Assembly: GCA_021648745.1 (NCBI GenBank)
Contig: JAKISE010000056.1
Span: 1 to 20,697, forward strand
DNA from: Cyclobacteriaceae bacterium
GTDB taxonomy: Bacteria > Bacteroidota > Bacteroidia > Cytophagales > Cyclobacteriaceae
Reading direction: 5' to 3'
Length of the DNA stretch: 20,697 bases
Shown here: piece by piece, positions 15,440-20,697 of the stretch
How positions within the stretch are numbered: position 1 is the first letter of the stretch
Layout of the letters: the number at the start of each line of letters is the position of its first letter
Program-made: the position numbers and the translations under genes
The notes under the pieces: model-generated
Databases searched by the model: none
The model's input: the letters and a program-made list of their open reading frames with translations, nothing else
What the model was told of the DNA's origin: nothing

Positions 15440-15484
15440 TACTCTTTTTTTAGTGATGTAAATTGAATTTAAGTTTACCTACTT

Positions 15485-15516
15485 AAAACCTGAATCGACC
15501 TAAAGAATCAGGTTTT
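15485..15516. terminator. bidirectional-type terminator after mltD
   Basis: aaaacctga (15485-15493) pairs perfectly with tcaggtttt (15508-15516), with two further inner pairs after one mismatch. The stem base is A4/T4, as in Bacteroidota bidirectional terminators. It lies 46 bases past the mltD stop. Confidence 0.6.
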
Positions 15517-15644
15517 AACAACATTTTCATTTTAAAAGAACTATCAAAAAGAACATATATGAGTATCTTTACCTTTCGCTTAAAGTCGGTGGTATTCTTT
15601 AGGTACAACCCATGTTATTGACAAATTGTGGTAATCTATTTATT

Positions 15645-16745
15645 ATGAAAAACATCTTTTTTAAAACAATCTTTTTAGTTTCTCTATTAAGCGCTTTTTC
15701 TTGTTCAGAAGAAATGATGAATGAACGATTATTAGTAGATGCCTCAGGAAAACCGGGCGAACTATTTGTAGTAATGGATTCCATCCAGTGGAAAGGTGAA
15801 CTTGGTGAACTCATTAAAAGTTCTGTAATATCCAATGTGCCTGGGCTGCCTCAAAATGAGCCCTACTTTAAAGTGCATTATATTGAACCTACCCAATTTA
15901 AATCATTTTTAAGAAATGTAACCAATATACTATTTGTTGCCACACTGGATAGTAAAACAAAAGGTGGTGCTATTGTAAGAAGTTATATTACCAAAAAATA
16001 TATAGTGGAGCACCCCCAAAACTATCTTCTTGAACAAAAAGATTTATTTGCCAAGGGACAATCAGTTTTATACCTTTTTGGAGCAGACCAACATGAATTG
16101 GCTAATAGAATGGCAGAGAATGAGAGTTTTATCAGAAACTTTTTTAATCAAAAAGAAAAAGAAAGACTTAAACAGAGGCTATATAAAAGCAAGGAGAAAA
16201 AAGGCATCAATAACACCTTATTGAAAAAACATGATTTTTATATGCGCATCCCAAATGGGTACAGAATAGAAGCTGATGAACCTGGGTTTGTGTGGATTAG
16301 GCTACCCGATAACGGAAATAGAGGGATTGATAAAAACATTTTTGTGACTTCAACTGCTTATGTATCGGAAGATGCCTTTAAAAAAAGTGAAATTATTGCC
16401 TGGAGAGATGATATTACACGTGACAGGATTTTTGAAGACCCCGAAATGAAGGGCTCTTATATGGAAACTGATACTGTTAACATACACGTAGAGTATAACT
16501 CTGCAACGATAGGAGGTAATTTTGCCAAAGAAATAAGAGGTATTTGGAGAACACATACAAAGGGAATAGGAGGAACATACCTAAGTTATGTTGTACTTGA
16601 TAACGAATCGAATCGAATTTTTTATATTGACGGTTTTGTAGTTAGTCCGGGGGTTCCTAAAAGAGAATCTATGCGCGAACTCGAAACTATTTTGAGTACT
16701 TTTAGAACAACAACTCAAATGGAATCACTGGCTAGCAAAAACTAA
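15645..16745 (+). CDS. DUF4837 family lipoprotein
   Basis: A 366-residue lipoprotein. I start it at the ATG at 15645 (MKNIFFKTIFLVSLLSAFSC); the earlier in-frame ATG at 15612 would put eleven odd residues before the signal peptide. The lipobox is SAFSC. The mature protein matches what I know of DUF4837: an N-terminal GKPGELFVVMDSIQWKGELG block (about 35-55), LPQNEPYFKVHYI, the central KKHDFYMRIPNGYRI and FVWIRLPD segments, and IRGIWRTHTKGIGGTYLSY near the C-terminus. The function is unknown; the location is the periplasmic face of a membrane. A tatcttta -7-like element (15564-15571) may drive it, though I saw no matching -33 element. Confidence 0.87.
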   Translation: MKNIFFKTIFLVSLLSAFSCSEEMMNERLLVDASGKPGELFVVMDSIQWKGELGELIKSSVISNVPGLPQNEPYFKVHYIEPTQFKSFLRNVTNILFVATLDSKTKGGAIVRSYITKKYIVEHPQNYLLEQKDLFAKGQSVLYLFGADQHELANRMAENESFIRNFFNQKEKERLKQRLYKSKEKKGINNTLLKKHDFYMRIPNGYRIEADEPGFVWIRLPDNGNRGIDKNIFVTSTAYVSEDAFKKSEIIAWRDDITRDRIFEDPEMKGSYMETDTVNIHVEYNSATIGGNFAKEIRGIWRTHTKGIGGTYLSYVVLDNESNRIFYIDGFVVSPGVPKRESMRELETILSTFRTTTQMESLASKN

Positions 16746-16790
16746 TAGCCCTAAAACAAACAACTTTATCACCTTTTAGTAAAAAGGAAA

Positions 16791-19070
16791 ATGAAATTAA
16801 AAATAAACAAACAAGATGCCCTAGATTATCACCAGCAAGGGCAACCAGGTAAAATTGAAGTTGTCCCAACCAAGTTAATGGATTCTCAATTAGACCTTGC
16901 TTTAGCTTATTCACCTGGGGTAGCAGAACCTTGTAACGAAATTGCCAAAAACAAAGAAGATGTGTATAAATACACTGCTAAAGGCAACTTGGTTGGAGTT
17001 ATATCTAACGGAACTGCGGTTTTAGGATTAGGAAATATAGGCCCAGAGGCCTCTAAGCCTGTAATGGAAGGAAAAGGTGTATTATTCAAAAAATTTGCCG
17101 GAATAGATGTATTCGACATTGAACTTGACGCCACCGACCCTGATGAATTTATAAAAATTGTAAAAGCACTAGAGCCCACTTTTGGAGGCATTAATCTCGA
17201 GGACATTAAAGCCCCGGAAAGTTTTAAAATCGAAAGTGCACTTAAGGAGCAAATGAATATTCCTGTAATGCATGACGATCAGCACGGAACCGCCATTATT
17301 TCTTCGGCTGCTTTGCTAAATGCATTAGAATTAGTTAATAAAAAAATCGGCAAAGTTAAACTTGTTGTTAATGGAGCAGGAGCTGCTGCCATTTCTTGTA
17401 CTAAATTATACAAAAGCCTAGGAGTAAAGGCCGAAAACATTTTAATGTGCGATAGCAAAGGTGTTATCAGACAAGATCGTGAAAACCTTGACCCTTCTAA
17501 ACAAGAATTTGCAACCACTAGAAATGTAAACACATTAACAGAGGCCGTTAAAGGTGCGGACGTGTTTATAGGACTTTCCGTTGGCAATATTCTAACTGAT
17601 GAAAACTTAAAATCAATGGCCAAAAAGCCTATTGTTTTTGCGCTAGCTAACCCCACACCAGAAATTGATTATGAACTGGCCATGGCAACTCGTAAAGATG
17701 TGCTAATGGCAACCGGCAGATCAGATCACCCTAACCAAGTGAATAATGTACTAGGTTTTCCTTATATTTTTAGAGGGGCACTAGATGTTAGAGCCACCAA
17801 AATTAATGAGGCTATGAAATTGGCTGCCGTTAAAGCAATTTCTGATTTAACCAAAGAACCAGTACCCGAACTTGTTTTAAAAGCTTATGGTGATAGGACG
17901 ATCAGTTTCAGTGAAAACTACTTAATTCCTAAGCCGCTAGACCCTCGTTTAATATACACCATCTCTCCTGCCGTGGCCAAGGCCGCAATGGAATCTGGGG
18001 TTGCCAAAAAAGAAATTACAGATTGGGACGCCTATGAATCTGAACTTAAAAGGAGAATTGGAGCCGATCAAAAAATAATTTCAAACGTTATTTCAAGAGC
18101 TAAGCAGAAGCCGAAAAGAGTAGTTTTTGCAGAAGCCGACCATTACAAAATTTTAAAAGCTGCAGAAATTACTTGTTCCGAAGGAATTGCAGTTCCCATT
18201 TTGTTAGGCCCTCGTACAAAAATTGAAAAACATATAAGAGATTACCAACTAGACCTAGCAGATGCCACCATTATTGACCCTATGGATAGCACGGAAAAGG
18301 AAACTATTGAACGGTATGCTGAGATTTTCTTTGAGCAGCGTAAACGAAAAGGTTTAACCATTAAAGAGTGCCAAAAATTGATGCAAAGCCGGAATTACTT
18401 CGGCCCTATGATGGTTGAGCTTGGAGAGGCCGATGCCTTTATTTCGGGCCTAACAAAAGATTATGCTAGATCTGTAAAACCTTCCTTACAAATAATTGGA
18501 AAAGCAAAAGGGGTTAATAAGGTGGCAGGCATGTTTATTATTTCGAGTAAAAAGGGAGACTTCTTTTTTGCAGATACAACCATTCAACTAAACCCTACTG
18601 CTGAAGAAATGGTAGAGATAATTGACCTAACGTCTCAAGCAGTAAACATGTTTACAAACAAGCCACCTAGAGTAGCCGTTCTTTCCTATTCGAATTTTGG
18701 ATCATCCAGTGGCGAGGTGCCTCTAAAAGCCCAAAAAGCAGTGAAGCTTGCCAAGGAAAAATTTCCGGACTTAGTAATTGATGGCGACATCCAAGCCAAC
18801 ATTGCCTTAAGCCCCAGTATTCAAAAAGAGGTGTACCCTTTTAGCGAAATTGCTGAAGAAGGTGCCAATACACTAATTTTTCCTAACCTGGCAGCCGGCA
18901 ACATCGCGTATAAATTACTAATGGAGCTAGGTGGAGCAAGTGCTGTTGGCCCCGTATTACTAGGAATGAAAAAACCGGTTCATATTTTACAAATTGGAAC
19001 ATCGGTTAGCGAAATTGTAAACATGACAGCGGTAGCTGTTATCCACGCACAATTGATAGACAAAGATTAA
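16791..19070 (+). CDS. maeB: NADP-dependent malic enzyme with phosphotransacetylase-like C-terminal domain
   Basis: A 759-residue MaeB-type enzyme that oxidatively decarboxylates malate to pyruvate, making NADPH. The N-terminal malic domain (about 1-425) contains AYSPGVAEPC, LGLGNIGPEASKPVMEGK (with the catalytic Lys), FGGINLEDIKAPE and MHDDQHGTA for metal and substrate. The nucleotide fold starts at VVNGAGAAAISC, and the later motif is ALANPTPEI. From about residue 430 a phosphate acetyl/butyryltransferase-like domain follows (RVVFAEADHYKIL, SSSGEVPLKA, DGDIQANIALSP, FPNLAAGNIAYKLL). In MaeB this domain is regulatory and usually inactive as a transferase. The start is preceded by aaaagg at a plausible ribosome-binding distance, unusual in this window. 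ruvA follows after 15 bases. Confidence 0.96.
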   Translation: MKLKINKQDALDYHQQGQPGKIEVVPTKLMDSQLDLALAYSPGVAEPCNEIAKNKEDVYKYTAKGNLVGVISNGTAVLGLGNIGPEASKPVMEGKGVLFKKFAGIDVFDIELDATDPDEFIKIVKALEPTFGGINLEDIKAPESFKIESALKEQMNIPVMHDDQHGTAIISSAALLNALELVNKKIGKVKLVVNGAGAAAISCTKLYKSLGVKAENILMCDSKGVIRQDRENLDPSKQEFATTRNVNTLTEAVKGADVFIGLSVGNILTDENLKSMAKKPIVFALANPTPEIDYELAMATRKDVLMATGRSDHPNQVNNVLGFPYIFRGALDVRATKINEAMKLAAVKAISDLTKEPVPELVLKAYGDRTISFSENYLIPKPLDPRLIYTISPAVAKAAMESGVAKKEITDWDAYESELKRRIGADQKIISNVISRAKQKPKRVVFAEADHYKILKAAEITCSEGIAVPILLGPRTKIEKHIRDYQLDLADATIIDPMDSTEKETIERYAEIFFEQRKRKGLTIKECQKLMQSRNYFGPMMVELGEADAFISGLTKDYARSVKPSLQIIGKAKGVNKVAGMFIISSKKGDFFFADTTIQLNPTAEEMVEIIDLTSQAVNMFTNKPPRVAVLSYSNFGSSSGEVPLKAQKAVKLAKEKFPDLVIDGDIQANIALSPSIQKEVYPFSEIAEEGANTLIFPNLAAGNIAYKLLMELGGASAVGPVLLGMKKPVHILQIGTSVSEIVNMTAVAVIHAQLIDKD

Positions 19071-19085
19071 TAGAACCCACCATAA

Positions 19086-19679
19086 ATGATCGCATTCGTT
19101 AAAGGAAAATTAGCTCATAAAGACCCTACCCATGTAATAATAGATGTGAATGGTATTGGGTATTACATCCATATTTCGCTTAACACCTTTTCGCAAATAA
19201 AAGACCAAGAAGCCTGCCAGTTGCACACGTATTTACATGTACGAGAAGACGCCCAAACCTTATTTGGGTTTGGAGAAATTGAGGAGAAAACGCTATTCCT
19301 TCATTTAATTTCGGTGTCTGGCATTGGCCCATCTACAGGGTTAGTTATGCTTTCTTCATTATCGGCAAATGAAATTACATCTGCCATCATTAATGAAGAC
19401 GTACCCGTAATTCAAAGTGTAAAAGGAATTGGAAGTAAAACAGCACAAAGAGCTATACTCGAGCTTAAAGATAAACTTAGGAAAGAAGGATTCGAGCCTT
19501 CAGACTCAAAACTTTCTGTAAGTTCGAGCAATACCATAAAACAAGAAGCGTTATCAGCTTTACTAACCTTGGGCATAAATAAAAATGTTGCCCAAAAAAG
19601 TATTGAATCTATTCTTAATAAAAGCGAAGGTTCCATTAATTTAGAAACTTTAATTAAGAAGGCACTTCAAAACTCATAA
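19086..19679 (+). CDS. ruvA: Holliday junction DNA helicase subunit RuvA
   Basis: A 197-residue RuvA, the tetrameric junction-binding subunit that loads RuvB for branch migration. Domain I is an OB fold (MIAFVKGKLAHKDPTHVIID, YLHVREDAQTLFGF). Domain II has two helix-hairpin-helix motifs: VSGIGPSTGLVMLSS and VKGIGSKTAQRAILELKDKL. The C-terminal RuvB-interacting domain III covers about 150-197 (EALSALLTLGINKNVAQKSI). It lies 15 bases after maeB and 13 bases before sprA, an order I recall as widespread in Bacteroidota. Confidence 0.97.
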   Translation: MIAFVKGKLAHKDPTHVIIDVNGIGYYIHISLNTFSQIKDQEACQLHTYLHVREDAQTLFGFGEIEEKTLFLHLISVSGIGPSTGLVMLSSLSANEITSAIINEDVPVIQSVKGIGSKTAQRAILELKDKLRKEGFEPSDSKLSVSSSNTIKQEALSALLTLGINKNVAQKSIESILNKSEGSINLETLIKKALQNS

Positions 19680-19692
19680 GCATACGTAAAGC

Positions 19693-20697
19693 TTGATAAT
19701 AAGATACAATCATAAAGCATGTTTGGTAAGGGGAGGATTGTTTATTCTCCTCTTCGTACTTTTTACAGCAAATGCCCATGCCGAGTTTCAACAAGTAACG
19801 GATAGTTCAACCGTTAAGCAAGATTCAATCCCCCCAGCGTATATAAAATATGTGCCCTCTAGCCGGCCTTCATTTAACTCTACCGATAGGCTCGGAGATC
19901 CCTTTAGTAATAGAACAAGTTCATCCCCCTTATTATTTGGAAACCCTTCAAACCTAGAGCTACAATATGAAATAGACACCTCTTTTAATTACACCATTTC
20001 TGAACGCATGGGGGCAATCTATTACCGCCCTATTTCTTTAGTTTCCTTTTCGGAATACGACAGGTATCAGACCGAAATGTTACTAAAATCTTATTGGAAA
20101 GGAAGGGGCGCAGAAGCCGATGGTGAAACAGCTTTAACTGGCAGGCGGTTAATCCCTAAAATTTACATCAGCCCTGTTTTCGATCGTATTTTTGGAGGCA
20201 GCTATGTAGAAATAAACCCTCGTGGACTTGTGAATCTTGATTTTGGAGGAAAGTTTCAAAAAATAGATAACCCAAACTTGCCCTTAAGGCAACAAAGAAA
20301 TGGCGGCTTTGAGTTCGACCAACAGATAAGTATGAATGTGGTTGGCAAAATCGGAGAAAAGTTAAAGGTTACTGCCAACTTCGATAATAATAATTCGTTC
20401 GATTTTCAAAATAACTTAAAAGTAGAGTTTACTGGTTTTGAAGAAGACATTATAAAAAAACTGGAAATTGGTAATGTAAGTATGCCTATCAGCAATAGTT
20501 TAATTTCAGGAGCTCAAAACCTCTTTGGTGTAAAAACCCAGCTTCAATTTGGCAAGCTTTTTATTACGGGGGTGGCTTCTACACAAAGAGGCAAACAAGA
20601 CCAAGTTACCGTAGATGCTGGAGGTGTTCAATCTCGTGCGGTTAATATCAAAGTATCTGATTAGTACGAGCAAAAACACTTTTTTCTAGGCCAATTT
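19693..20697 (+). pseudogene. sprA: cell-surface protein SprA, N-terminal part, interrupted by an in-frame TAG
   Basis: SprA is the huge (about 2,300-2,500 residue) outer-membrane translocon of the type IX secretion system, needed for gliding in Flavobacterium. The N-terminal region is clear: AIYYRPISLVSFSEY, PVFDRIFGGSYVEINPRG, NPNLPLRQQR, MNVVGKIGEKLKVTANF and LQFGKLFITGVASTQRGK. The frame stops at TAG (20662-20664) after 323 codons. The same frame continues as YEQKHFFLGQF, matching the family's Y-[DE]-x-N-[KR]-HFFL block, up to the window edge. No ATG precedes the signal peptide: TTG at 19693 is the only upstream choice, limited by a stop at 19687. TAG could be a nonsense mutation, a base error or readthrough. 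The gene is also cut by the window end. Confidence 0.85.

Noticed and set aside
14105..16745. tatA-mltD-DUF4837 as an unusual envelope island
   Set aside because: The gene order and products look ordinary for Bacteroidota; nothing suggests transfer.
17279..17656. 125-codon minus-strand open frame
   Set aside because: It lies opposite the malic enzyme domain of maeB and resembles no protein.

Overview
The window is an AT-rich chromosomal segment of a member of the Bacteroidota (Flavobacteriia/Cytophagia-like). The grounds are family-level. It carries SprA, the giant gliding/type IX secretion outer-membrane protein, preceded by ruvA and a MaeB-type malic enzyme. It also carries DUF4292 and DUF4837 lipoproteins, a Bacteroidota-style degenerate LytM (EnvC-like) protein and promoter elements of the TAnnTTTG type. 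Shine-Dalgarno sequences are mostly absent. Nearly everything is housekeeping. I see no rRNA, tRNA, CRISPR array, intact insertion sequence or recognisable defence system.

Layout. (1) 1-619, minus: the 5' part of thymidine kinase (tdk), which overlaps by one base an upstream [2Fe-2S] ferredoxin gene; divergent from them is an unknown 336-residue Bacteroidota protein (659-1669). (2) 1670-2460: a noncoding, palindrome-rich stretch with a 24-bp inverted-repeat pair, a minus-facing terminator and REP-like hairpins, followed by an unrecognised lipoprotein gene (2461-3150). This is the most accessory-looking part. (3) 3153-4870, minus: a compact operon of a 52-residue lipoprotein, cmk and ispH. (4) 4905-6992, plus: adenine deaminase, then a 95-residue unknown protein. 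(5) 6993-7560: a long intergenic region that appears to encode a structured minus-strand RNA and holds a decayed minus-strand reading frame. (6) 7561-9921: enoyl-CoA hydratase and a polysaccharide flippase. (7) 9990-13669: an envelope operon of TPR protein, DUF4292 lipoprotein and EnvC-like LytM protein with overlapping genes, preceded by a perfect 32-bp palindrome. (8) 13781-16745: tatA, mltD (SLT plus two LysM) and a DUF4837 lipoprotein. (9) 16791 to the end: maeB, ruvA and sprA.

The cell-envelope theme is strong. There is peptidoglycan cleavage and its control (mltD, EnvC-like), lipid-linked glycan export (flippase), isoprenoid precursor supply (ispH), protein export (tatA, sprA) and several lipoproteins. 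The most striking anomaly is an in-frame TAG at 20662-20664 inside sprA. Typical SprA sequence resumes immediately after it in the same frame, so this is a nonsense mutation, a base error or readthrough rather than a true C-terminus. The best candidate for an undescribed element is the minus-strand tandem-hairpin RNA at 7307-7365. Its G-U wobble pairs form helices only on the minus strand, and it lies between two plus-strand genes.
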